From Burkholderiales bacterium (lineage in GTDB: Bacteria; Pseudomonadota; Gammaproteobacteria; Burkholderiales; Burkholderiaceae_D): a stretch of DNA of 52,338 nucleotides. Below, piece after piece: positions 6,234 through 14,467 of this stretch. How positions within the stretch are numbered: position 1 is the first letter of the stretch; the number at the start of each line of letters is the position of its first letter. The notes below the pieces were generated by a model, which was given only the letters and a program-made list of their open reading frames with translations, was not told where the DNA came from and ran no database searches. Both the position numbers and the translations under genes were made by a program. Location: contig JACQDX010000120.1 in the NCBI GenBank assembly GCA_016200895.1, forward strand, positions 1 to 52,338, given 5' to 3'.

Positions 6234-8567
6234 ATGTCTGAGTTACCTGCAATGCCAACCAATCAAACGCCGTGTGAAACGGAGCTGGAAGTATTGCAGC
6301 GCAGTCATGCCCTGTTATCCAATTTCTCACGCTGCCTGCCCGGCATGTTTTATCAATTCCGGCGCTACCCGGACGCCCGTTTTTGCCTGCCTTATGCCAG
6401 TGAAGCAGTAGAAGCTTTTTTTGGCGTCAAGGCAGAACAATTACGTGAAGATGCCAGCTTCATGTTTGCCAAAATACATCCCGATGATTTGCCAAAAATG
6501 ATCGCGGCGGTGCGCAAATCCTTTGCCGAACTCAGCCCCTGGCACCAGGAATATCGCATCATTTCCAAAGGACAGCCAGACCGTTGGGTGGTGGGTGACG
6601 CCACCCCTGAACAACTGCCGGATGGTAGCGTACTCTGGCATGGCTTCCTGAGTGACAATACCGAACGCAAACTGACCGAGCAAAGATTACTGGCGGCTGA
6701 ACGTCAGCGCAGCCTGGTCATGAAAGCCTCGAACCAGGGTTTGTATGACATCAATCTGCAAACCGGTGAAGGTAGCTTCAGTTCTGAATATTTGCAGATG
6801 CTGGGTTACGAGCCTGGCGACTTTAGTCACCCCCAGCAATTCTGGGATTATTTTTGGGGCACAGGTGTCCATCCCGATGATCTGGCGAATCTGAAACGTG
6901 CCTATAAAACCCATGCTGCGGCACAGGGTAATGCAGACTACCACGCCGAATTCCGGCAAAAAAATAAGGATGGCGATTGGCGCTGGATCATGTCACTCGG
7001 CAGCATTGTTGAATGGGATAGCAAGGGCAAGCCTTTGCGCATGGTTGGTACCCATATCGATATCACCGAGCGCAAGCAAACCGAGGAAATGCTGAAACAC
7101 AATCAGGAACTGCTCGAATCCAACAAGAACCTCTACAAAGAACTGGCCAGGGAACTGGAAATCCTCATCACCAATGCACCGGTAGGCATCATGTTTGTCA
7201 GTGACGGTGTAATTGTCAGGGCCAACAAGGCACTGGCTGAGCTATGCCGCTTCCCTGATGCCCAGGCCATGATAGGTGTGAAAACCACCTTCCTGTACCA
7301 AGGGCCTGAAGACTATCAGGCATTCAGTGAAAAAGTCAGCCCTGGCCTGCTGGCCGATGAGCTGGTGGAACTCGAATGGCATTTGCGCCGCTTCAACGGC
7401 GAATCTTTCACTGGCCGCGTGGCCGGACGCGCCCTGCCCACAGAGAGCTATGTGCGCGGCGCAGTATGGATGATAGAAGATGTGACTGAGCAAAGGGCAA
7501 CCCTGGATGCCTTGCGCACCAGTGAACAACGCCTGCAAAGGTTGATGAATTCCAGCCTGATCGGGATTATCCAGGGCAATGAAGCAGGCCAGATACTGGA
7601 TGTGAATGATGTGTTTACCCAGTTCAGTGGCTATGACCGCGACTATCTGCTGACCCGTGATAATCTGTGGGACACCCTGCTCTCCCCACAAGATCTGAAG
7701 ATCTGCCAGCAAGCCTATACAGACTTGATACAGACTGGCACCACAGCGCCTTTTGAAATCATGTTGCTACAAGGCGGGAATGTAGGCGTGCCGATTTTGG
7801 TGGGCCTCAGTCATCTGGAAAATTCAGAACGTGGCTGGGTTGCCTTTGCCATGGACATCAGCGACCGCTTGCGCATGAACAGGCTGAAGACAGAGTTTAT
7901 CTCTGTCGTCAGCCATGAACTGCGCACACCACTGACCTCTATCCGTGGCTCGCTGAGCTTGCTGGAATCTGGCGTCAGTGGCGTCTTGCCCAAGCAGGCT
8001 GAGCACCTGATACGCATCGCCCATAACAACAGCAAGCGCCTGATCACCCTGGTCAACGATATCCTGGACATGGACAAACTGGCCAGCGGCAAGATGATCT
8101 TCCGCTCAGAAGCACTCGATCTGGTGGCGCTGGTACAAAATGCACTGGAGCTGCATATGTCATATGCCAGTTCGCTCAAGGTCAGCCTGGTACTGGACCA
8201 TCATCCGCAACAAGCCTGGATATTGGCTGACCACGACAGGCTGATGCAAGTCATGGCCAACCTGATTTCGAATGCTGCCAAGTTTTCGCGCGAAGGCGAA
8301 ACCGTTTTATTGCGCGTCTTTGGCAAAGGCCCGCGTTATCGTGTCGAAGTACGTGACAGGGGCGTAGGCATTGCTACCGAATTTCAAGCCCACTTGTTTG
8401 AACCCTTTACCCAGGCTGACGGTACAGATACCCGACAAAAAGGTGGCACGGGACTGGGCTTATCCATCACCAAAGCCATGCTGGAAAAAATGCACGGGCA
8501 AATCGGCTTTGTCAGCACACCGGGGCAGGGTTCGACTTTCTGGTTTGAATTTGATGTTTATCGCTGA
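6234..8567 (+). CDS. multi-PAS sensor histidine kinase
   Basis: A 777-residue protein without a clear membrane segment, so probably cytoplasmic. Four PAS/PAC units can be read, about residues 30-150, 158-285, 300-425 and 430-545; several end in the ITERK or VTEQRA type of linker. A HisKA domain follows with phospho-accepting His561 in VVSHELRTPLTSIRGS, then a HATPase_c domain (NLISNAAKFS, RDRGVGI, GGTGLGLSITK). No receiver is attached and no response regulator is adjacent, making this an orphan kinase. Its last ten bases overlap the 3' end of the convergent AraC gene. The signal is unknown; PAS domains often bind haem, flavin or small ligands. Confidence 0.92.
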   Translation: MSELPAMPTNQTPCETELEVLQRSHALLSNFSRCLPGMFYQFRRYPDARFCLPYASEAVEAFFGVKAEQLREDASFMFAKIHPDDLPKMIAAVRKSFAELSPWHQEYRIISKGQPDRWVVGDATPEQLPDGSVLWHGFLSDNTERKLTEQRLLAAERQRSLVMKASNQGLYDINLQTGEGSFSSEYLQMLGYEPGDFSHPQQFWDYFWGTGVHPDDLANLKRAYKTHAAAQGNADYHAEFRQKNKDGDWRWIMSLGSIVEWDSKGKPLRMVGTHIDITERKQTEEMLKHNQELLESNKNLYKELARELEILITNAPVGIMFVSDGVIVRANKALAELCRFPDAQAMIGVKTTFLYQGPEDYQAFSEKVSPGLLADELVELEWHLRRFNGESFTGRVAGRALPTESYVRGAVWMIEDVTEQRATLDALRTSEQRLQRLMNSSLIGIIQGNEAGQILDVNDVFTQFSGYDRDYLLTRDNLWDTLLSPQDLKICQQAYTDLIQTGTTAPFEIMLLQGGNVGVPILVGLSHLENSERGWVAFAMDISDRLRMNRLKTEFISVVSHELRTPLTSIRGSLSLLESGVSGVLPKQAEHLIRIAHNNSKRLITLVNDILDMDKLASGKMIFRSEALDLVALVQNALELHMSYASSLKVSLVLDHHPQQAWILADHDRLMQVMANLISNAAKFSREGETVLLRVFGKGPRYRVEVRDRGVGIATEFQAHLFEPFTQADGTDTRQKGGTGLGLSITKAMLEKMHGQIGFVSTPGQGSTFWFEFDVYR

Positions 8568-9589
8568 GTTGCACAAGAATATTGCAACCTGAATTCTGAG
8601 GGTGTCAGATTCACCGCCCGTTTGAATGCGCGGCGAAAACTGCGGCTGTCAGAATAATTTAATTTCGCTGCGATATCGTCCAGGCTCATGCTGGTGTTAC
8701 GCAAATAATGCCTGGCTTTTTCCATGCGCAGGCTTTCGGCGACTTGAAAGTATGAACAGCCTTCACGCACCAGCAAGCGATGCAGGGAGCGTTCGCTGAT
8801 GCCCATTGCCTGCGCCAGTTCTGGGACGCTGCGGTAATCACATTGCAGGTTGACCAGCTTATGCAAAAGGCTTTGTCTGCCCGCCAAACCCACGGCTGCC
8901 AGTTCTGTATCACAGCGCATTTTGCTGCTGGCTGCGAGATCAGGATCGGGGTTGATCAATAAGGTATTGAGTACGCTGTTGTTGACGATGACGCGGCTGA
9001 CATCGGCACCGTACACTACAGGGCAGCCAAAAAAATCCTCGGCCACAGAACGGCTGGCTTGCCGGTTACCACGCAACTCCACTCTTTCGATCTGCAGGGC
9101 AGCACCGCAAAGGGCACGGCTGACATTGATGGCGGTTGCCAGATGGTCGGCATCAAGAAAATCCTGCAACTCAACATCGTCAAACAAGGGGCGGGCTGTC
9201 AGCACAGATATGCGCTCGCCTGGCTCCAGTTGTAATTGCACCATGGCACCGGCGATCAACTGGTATTCCAGGCCAAAATGCATGGCCTCTGCCAATGAGC
9301 CTTGGGCTAGCATGCCGCTCGCCATCGCACCGAGTGCAGGCAGGGACTTGCGTGCACCGGACAAAATGCCAAGGTCTGCGCCACCGTGATGACGTGCCTG
9401 CAACAAACTTTCCCTGGCTTGCGCATAACTGATGCGCACATCTTCAGGCGGGCGACCATCTGCATTCAAACCCAGTGCCGGGAACATGTCCTGCAAACGC
9501 CAGTCACGCTCGCGACCTATCGCCAGCAAACCCGAGAAGGGGTGAGACGGAAATACTGCATCCTGTACTGACAGTACTTTGTTATTCAT
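8558..9589 (-). CDS. AraC-family transcriptional regulator with arabinose-binding-like N-terminal domain
   Basis: A 343-residue protein. The N-terminal part (about 20-210) looks like the ligand domain of the large AraC/OruR-type regulators (SGARKSLPALGAMASGML, YQLIAGAMVQLQLEPG). The C-terminal 100 residues carry the double helix-turn-helix (ELAQAMGISERSLHRLL, then SLDDIAAKLNYSDSRSFRRA). It is divergent from the GMC oxidoreductase at 9720, separated by 130 bases, an arrangement typical of a regulator and its target. The gene end overlaps the sensor-kinase end by ten bases. The likely role is activation of the oxidoreductase gene in response to its substrate (inference). Confidence 0.9.
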   Translation of the reverse strand: MNNKVLSVQDAVFPSHPFSGLLAIGRERDWRLQDMFPALGLNADGRPPEDVRISYAQARESLLQARHHGGADLGILSGARKSLPALGAMASGMLAQGSLAEAMHFGLEYQLIAGAMVQLQLEPGERISVLTARPLFDDVELQDFLDADHLATAINVSRALCGAALQIERVELRGNRQASRSVAEDFFGCPVVYGADVSRVIVNNSVLNTLLINPDPDLAASSKMRCDTELAAVGLAGRQSLLHKLVNLQCDYRSVPELAQAMGISERSLHRLLVREGCSYFQVAESLRMEKARHYLRNTSMSLDDIAAKLNYSDSRSFRRAFKRAVNLTPSEFRLQYSCATQR

Positions 9590-9719
9590 CTGCGCTTTAG
9601 CTGCAACGTGGCAGGATTTGTCCTTACTTTCTGGAGTCTGAAGATTTACTATCCTAAGCTACACCGGAACATAGAATTCGGCAATACTGTAAAAACCAAT
9701 AATACTAAAGAGACAAGAT

Positions 9720-11318
9720 ATGACAACAAATGTGCCTGACTACATCGTCGTCGGTGGCGGCTCCGGCGCTTGCGCCGTGGCTGGCCGTCTGACGGAAGAC
9801 CCTGATCTGCATGTAACCATATTGGAATCCGGTGGCAGGGGTGACAGCTGGGTAGTGAATACCCCGGCGGCCGTAGTAGCGATGTTACCGACCAAATTGA
9901 ATAACTGGGCTTTTGAAACCGTGCCACAACCTGGCCTGAATGGCAGGCGTGGTTATCAGCCACGCGGCAAGATGCTGGGTGGCTCGTCGGGCATCAATGC
10001 CATGGTGTATATCCGTGGCCATAAGCAAGATTATGATCAATGGGCAGCACTCGGCAATACTGGCTGGTCTTTTGATGAAGTCTTGCCCTACTTTAAAAAG
10101 TCAGAAAACAATGAAACCCATGGTGGCCCTTATCATGGTCAGTCTGGCCCGCTACATGTCAGTGAATTGCGCAGCGACAATCCCTTCCAGCAGATTTACC
10201 TGGAAGCTGCACGTCAGGCTGGCTTCAATATCAATACTGACTTCAATGGCGAAGAGCAGGAAGGCGTGGGCATCTACCAGGTCACCCAGCACAATGGTGA
10301 ACGCTGGACGGCAGCACGCGGCTACCTGCATCCCCATATCGGCAAGCGCAACAACCTGCAAGTGGAAACCGGCTGTCATGTGACGCGCATCCTGTTTGAA
10401 GGCAAACGCGCCATCGGCGTTGAATACCGGCAGGGTGGTCAGGTCAAGACCCTGAAAGCAGGCAAGGAAGTCTTGCTGGCTGCCGGTGCTTTCCAGACAC
10501 CGCAATTACTGATGCTGTCTGGTGTCGGTGATAGCAAGGCTTTACAAGCCATGGGTATCCCTGTAGTTCACGACTTACCCGGCGTCGGACAGAATTTGCA
10601 AGACCACCCTGATTTTGTTTTTAAATACCGTGCCAAGAGCCTGGACTTGCTGGGTGTATCCGCCGGTGGCAGCCTGCGCATGGTGAAGGAGTTCAGACGC
10701 TATCAAAAGCAGCGGCGTGGATTGCTGACTTCAAACGGTGCTGAAGGTGGCGGCTTTTTGAAGACTGATCCCAACCTGAACGCACCCGACATACAACTGC
10801 ATTTTGTGTTGGCCATGCTGGATGACCATGCACGCAAACTGCATTTGGGACATGGCTATTCCTGCCATATGTGCTTGCTACGCCCGAAGAGTGTCGGTGA
10901 AGTGACGCTGGTCAGCACAGACGCCATGGCTGCGCCCTTGATTAACCCGCGTTTCCTGGAACATCCGGATGATATAGAAAACATGGTCAAAGGATTCAAA
11001 CTGACACGCAAGCTGATGGATGCGCCAGCACTGGTAGCAGCCCGCACCAGCGACTTCCAGACAGCCAATGTACACACAGATGATGAGATACGCGCCGTCT
11101 TGCGCCAGACTAGCGACACCGTGTATCACCCTATAGGCACTTGCAAGATGGGCGTGGATGCCATGGCCGTGGTCGACCCGCAATTGCGTGTACATGGCAT
11201 GACAGGTTTACGAGTAGTCGATGCCTCCATTATGCCCACCCTGATCGGTGGCAATACCAATGCCCCTACCATGATGATAGGGGAGAAGGCGGCGGATATG
11301 ATCAGGGCTAGCCTGTAA
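9720..11318 (+). CDS. GMC-family FAD-dependent oxidoreductase (choline/alcohol dehydrogenase-like)
   Basis: A 532-residue flavoprotein. The FAD-binding Rossmann motif VVGGGSGACAVAGRL opens the protein, followed by the acidic ribose contact ILESGG. GMC signature 1 is RGKMLGGSSGINAMVYIRGH; signature 2 is the GAFQTPQLLMLSGVG block. The C-terminal catalytic pair is in YHPIGTCKMG (His) and GGNTNAPTMMIGEK (Asn). There is no signal peptide, so it is probably cytoplasmic or peripheral to the membrane. It oxidises a primary alcohol with electrons passed to a quinone or carrier; choline cannot be assumed because no betaine-aldehyde dehydrogenase is nearby. The divergent AraC gene is its likely regulator. 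Confidence 0.9.
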   Translation: MTTNVPDYIVVGGGSGACAVAGRLTEDPDLHVTILESGGRGDSWVVNTPAAVVAMLPTKLNNWAFETVPQPGLNGRRGYQPRGKMLGGSSGINAMVYIRGHKQDYDQWAALGNTGWSFDEVLPYFKKSENNETHGGPYHGQSGPLHVSELRSDNPFQQIYLEAARQAGFNINTDFNGEEQEGVGIYQVTQHNGERWTAARGYLHPHIGKRNNLQVETGCHVTRILFEGKRAIGVEYRQGGQVKTLKAGKEVLLAAGAFQTPQLLMLSGVGDSKALQAMGIPVVHDLPGVGQNLQDHPDFVFKYRAKSLDLLGVSAGGSLRMVKEFRRYQKQRRGLLTSNGAEGGGFLKTDPNLNAPDIQLHFVLAMLDDHARKLHLGHGYSCHMCLLRPKSVGEVTLVSTDAMAAPLINPRFLEHPDDIENMVKGFKLTRKLMDAPALVAARTSDFQTANVHTDDEIRAVLRQTSDTVYHPIGTCKMGVDAMAVVDPQLRVHGMTGLRVVDASIMPTLIGGNTNAPTMMIGEKAADMIRASL

Positions 11319-11332
11319 TCAAATCAAGATAG

Positions 11333-12910
11333 CTATTTGTTTGCCGCCGTTGCCGTTGTAGCCAGACTGGGTGCTGACAGGGCTGGTCTGGCCTGTTCAA
11401 AGGCATAGCCCATGTTCAGCAATTTCGCCTCTGACCAGGCACCTGCAAACAATGACAGGCCAACTGGCAAACCCCTGACCTGACCCATGGGCACGGTCAG
11501 GTGCGGGTAACCGGCTATTGCTGCCGGACTGCTGGCGCTGCCTTCCAGCACATCGCCCGCCTTGTAGTCAATGAGCCAGGCTGTGCCTGTCGTTGGCGCA
11601 ATCAGGGCATCGAGCTTGTATTTCTTGAGGACCACATCGATACCCTGCCTGCCAGCGCGCAGCTTGATGCGGGCACTGGCCTGGCGATAGGCGGCATCGC
11701 TGAGCTTGCCCTTGGCTTGTGCCTGTTCCATCAATTCCTGTGCAAAGTAAGGCATGACGGTATCTGCATGTTGCTTGTTAAAGGCGATCACATCCGCCAT
11801 GCTGCGGGTTTTGACTGTGGCTGGTGTTTTGGCCAGATAGGCGTTCAAGTCCGCCTTGAATTCATACAGCAAGACCGTCAATTCATCTTTATCCAGCTCT
11901 TCCAGATAAGGCAAGTCTATCTGGTCAACGACGGTGGCACCTTGCGCTATCAGGATAGTCAGGCTCTGGTCAAACAGGGCCTTGGTCTCGGTATCATAGC
12001 CATCAACCAGTTTGCGTACTATGCCCAGGCGCTTGCCTTGCAGGGCGGTAGCTTGCAAGCCCGCCGTGTAATCCTTGCTGCGATGGTGATTAGCCAGACG
12101 GGTGATGGGGTCCTGTGCATCGCTACCAGCCATGACATTCAATAACATGGCAGCATCGCGCACGTTCAGGGTCATGGGGCCAGCCGTATCCTGGCTATGG
12201 CTGAGTGGCACTATGCCCGTGCGGCTGACCAGGCCTATGGTGGGCTTTAATCCCACCAGGCCGTTCACCGATGCCGGGCAAACTATAGAGCCATCTGTTT
12301 CTGTACCTATGGCTGCCGGGATCAGGCGTGCAGCCACGGCTGCCCCTGAGCCAGAGCTGGACCCGCAAGGGCTGCGCTCAGGTGCATAGGGGTTGCGGGT
12401 TTGTCCAGCTACGCTACTCCAGCCACTGGTGGACTGGGATGAGCGCAGATTCGCCCATTCACTGAGATTGGCCTTGCCAAGAATGATGGCACCGGCCGCA
12501 CGCAAGCGCGCAACCACTGGCGCATCCTGTGCTGCCAGGTTGTCCGCCAGCGCCAGCGAACCGGCTGTGGTCACCATGCCCTGCACGGCGATATTGTCTT
12601 TCAAGAGCAAGGGCAAACCCGCCAGGCTGCCACGTGGCTTTTGTTTTTGATCTGCGTGATCTGCTGCCAGATCTGCAGCCAGAGCGTCTGCCCTGGCCTT
12701 GGGATTGCGTGTGCTCACTGCCTGCAGGGCGGGGTTATACATCTTGATGCGCGCATCATAGGCATCAAAGATTTGACTTGCGGTGGTTTTACCAGTTTGC
12801 AAATCTTGCGCCAGTTCATGTAGGGTTTCGCTGGCACTGGCGTGCTGCCCATAAAAAAATGGCAGGGCAACGAGCAGACTGAACTTGCGTTTGCAAAAGT
12901 AGATAGCCAT
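11333..12910 (-). CDS. secreted amidase (amidase signature family)
   Basis: A 525-residue amidase-signature hydrolase with an N-terminal signal peptide (about residues 1-27, ending HASA). The Ser-cisSer-Lys triad is visible: Lys in [10 protein letters not shown], the Gly/Ser-rich stretch [14 protein letters not shown], and nucleophile serine in [13 protein letters not shown]. Export separates it from GatA of the tRNA amidotransferase and from cytoplasmic amidases. It probably hydrolyses an amide in the periplasm; the substrate is unknown. It ends 14 bases from the stop of the convergent GMC gene and lies 17 bases downstream of the SirB2-like gene on the same strand, so those two are likely an operon. 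Confidence 0.9.
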   Translation of the reverse strand: MAIYFCKRKFSLLVALPFFYGQHASASETLHELAQDLQTGKTTASQIFDAYDARIKMYNPALQAVSTRNPKARADALAADLAADHADQKQKPRGSLAGLPLLLKDNIAVQGMVTTAGSLALADNLAAQDAPVVARLRAAGAIILGKANLSEWANLRSSQSTSGWSSVAGQTRNPYAPERSPCGSSSGSGAAVAARLIPAAIGTETDGSIVCPASVNGLVGLKPTIGLVSRTGIVPLSHSQDTAGPMTLNVRDAAMLLNVMAGSDAQDPITRLANHHRSKDYTAGLQATALQGKRLGIVRKLVDGYDTETKALFDQSLTILIAQGATVVDQIDLPYLEELDKDELTVLLYEFKADLNAYLAKTPATVKTRSMADVIAFNKQHADTVMPYFAQELMEQAQAKGKLSDAAYRQASARIKLRAGRQGIDVVLKKYKLDALIAPTTGTAWLIDYKAGDVLEGSASSPAAIAGYPHLTVPMGQVRGLPVGLSLFAGAWSEAKLLNMGYAFEQARPALSAPSLATTATAANK

Positions 12911-12927
12911 GAAAAATATCTCTTATG

Positions 12928-13311
12928 TCAGAATGGAATAACCTGCCTGCTCAGGGCAACGCTGATGATATAGGCAAAAACCAGGATGGCGGCGATGAAC
13001 GCCGCGGTGCGTATGGCGGGCGTCTTGCCACGCTTCAGGGCTAGCGTGCCGAGCACGATATACAGTATCAGGGCAAATAATTTCGCCGTCAGCCAGTTCT
13101 GCTGGAAGGGGTATTGCCCACTCAATACCGCCAGCGTCAGGGCACTGGCCAGCAAGACCGTATCTATCACATGTGGCAAAATTTTCACCCAGCGTTTGCC
13201 CAGCATGGCGGAATCACGCATTTTCCAGAAACCGCGTAGCAGGAACAGGCCGCCACTCAGTCCCACGCAAGTCAGGTGCAGGTGTTTAATGGCGAGATAG
13301 CTGATGGACAT
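12928..13311 (-). CDS. SirB2-family inner-membrane protein
   Basis: About 127 residues with four hydrophobic segments. It starts MSISYLAIKHLHLTCVGLSGG, which matches the KHxHxTxVxxSGxLF opening of SirB2 proteins. RGFWKMRDS and WVKILPHVIDTVLL fit the family's second motif. I chose ATG 13311 by family alignment; ATG 13350 and an upstream 13398 start are in frame and would add a polar leader. The biochemical role of SirB2 proteins is not established. The gene precedes the secreted amidase by 17 bases on the same strand. Confidence 0.82.
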   Translation of the reverse strand: MSISYLAIKHLHLTCVGLSGGLFLLRGFWKMRDSAMLGKRWVKILPHVIDTVLLASALTLAVLSGQYPFQQNWLTAKLFALILYIVLGTLALKRGKTPAIRTAAFIAAILVFAYIISVALSRQVIPF

Positions 13312-13460
13312 GGTGGATTTCGTTTCCGTGACAGATTTTGTGTCTGCCATACTAACCGAAAGCCATCTTTTTTGTCGCAGGATGCGACGCCAAAGCAATA
13401 CCGTTTACGCAACTATCCATTACACTGATGCATATCAACATTTACTGAAAGAAAGCTTGC

Positions 13461-14285
13461 ATGAATTTCCTCAGCCTCACATCCCAAGATGGTGCCACTG
13501 CAAAAATTGCCAGTCAGGGCGCGCACATATGTTCCTGGATACCTGCAGGCGGGGTTGAGCAATTATTCATGAGCAAAACTTCGGCTTTTCAGGATGGTGT
13601 GGCCATACGTGGTGGTGTGCCTGTGGTGTTCCCGCAGTTTTCCAACCAGGGTACTTTACCCAAGCATGGTTTCGCCCGCACTTCTGAATGGAAGCTCTTG
13701 CAGTCCGGCGTGCTGGAAAGCGGCGCGGCCCAGGCTGTATATGAATTGAAGGAAAACATCGCCCGCCTGACCATCTGGCCTTATGTTTTTCGTGCAGAAC
13801 TGCGGATCAGCATACTAGGCAATAGCCTGCAGATAGTGCTGGAGATACACAATAGCGGTGACACCAATTTCAGCTTCAGCACTGCCCTGCATACTTATTT
13901 GGCGGTGCAGGATATTGCGGATGTCAGTCTGCATGGCTTGCAAGGCCTGCATTATCGTGACACTGTCACGGGCACGGATAATTGCTTGGAAGCTGATCCA
14001 AGCCTGCGCATCAACGGTGAAACTGACCGTATCTACGGCAATGTCCCGGCCCAGCTGGAATTGCGCCAGCCACAGCAAAGCACCCTCATACGCAGCAGTG
14101 GTTTTGCCGATGCCGTGGTCTGGAACCCCGGCGCAGGCGCAGCCAGGATCAATGACCTGCACGCTGGTGGTGAAAAAAATATGCTGTGTGTAGAAGCGGC
14201 AACGATATTGCGTCCCATCATCCTGGCACCGGGTGATAGCTGGAGTGGCAGTCAGACGCTGACAGTCGCTGCAGTGCACAATTGA
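13461..14285 (+). CDS. D-hexose-6-phosphate mutarotase (aldose 1-epimerase-like, YeaD family)
   Basis: A 274-residue cytoplasmic protein of the galactose-mutarotase fold. Motifs include IRGGVPVVFPQFSNQG, KHGFARTSEW (substrate-binding His and Arg), FSTALHTYLAVQDI (catalytic His) and FADAVVWNPG with a late Glu in CVEAA. These match the YeaD branch that interconverts alpha and beta anomers of glucose-6-phosphate. A purine-rich GAAAGAAAG precedes the ATG. It stands alone between the divergent SirB2 gene and the M16 copy 2 gene. The promoter of the latter appears to overlap its stop codon. Confidence 0.9.
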   Translation: MNFLSLTSQDGATAKIASQGAHICSWIPAGGVEQLFMSKTSAFQDGVAIRGGVPVVFPQFSNQGTLPKHGFARTSEWKLLQSGVLESGAAQAVYELKENIARLTIWPYVFRAELRISILGNSLQIVLEIHNSGDTNFSFSTALHTYLAVQDIADVSLHGLQGLHYRDTVTGTDNCLEADPSLRINGETDRIYGNVPAQLELRQPQQSTLIRSSGFADAVVWNPGAGAARINDLHAGGEKNMLCVEAATILRPIILAPGDSWSGSQTLTVAAVHN

Positions 14286-14310
14286 CAAGCCATGATATTT
14301 AACACATAGT
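14282..14310 (+). promoter_or_regulatory. candidate sigma-70 promoter for the M16 copy 2/copy 3 genes
   Basis: TTGACA (14282-14287), a 17-base spacer and CATAGT (14305-14310, 4 of 6 consensus bases) lie about 150 bases before the M16 copy 2 start. The -35 box overlaps the stop codon of the mutarotase gene. Confidence 0.4.
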
Positions 14311-14413
14311 CACAATCCAGCAGATTTGCTATCTGCCGTCTCAAATGTCGTCTATCTTTATTACAAAATAGCTGCAACTTTATCTATTTCCAGAAATCAT
14401 ATCCGTCAGGTGT

Positions 14414-14440
14414 AATCCGCCAGGCGGATTTATTATTTTT
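14414..14440 (+). terminator. hairpin with T-rich tail in the leader of M16 copy 2
   Basis: AATCCGC (14414-14420), loop CAG, GCGGATT (14424-14430), then TATTATTTTT. It may terminate read-through from the mutarotase gene. If the promoter at 14282 is real, it would instead sit inside the M16 leader as an attenuator-like element, some 25 bases before the AGAAGGA ribosome site. Confidence 0.5.
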
Positions 14441-14467
14441 GTACCCCCGAAATCACAGAAGGATTTT

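Noticed and set aside
9720..11318. Glycine-betaine synthesis locus (betA)
   Set aside because: No betB, betI or choline transporter is adjacent, so substrate assignment to choline is unsupported.
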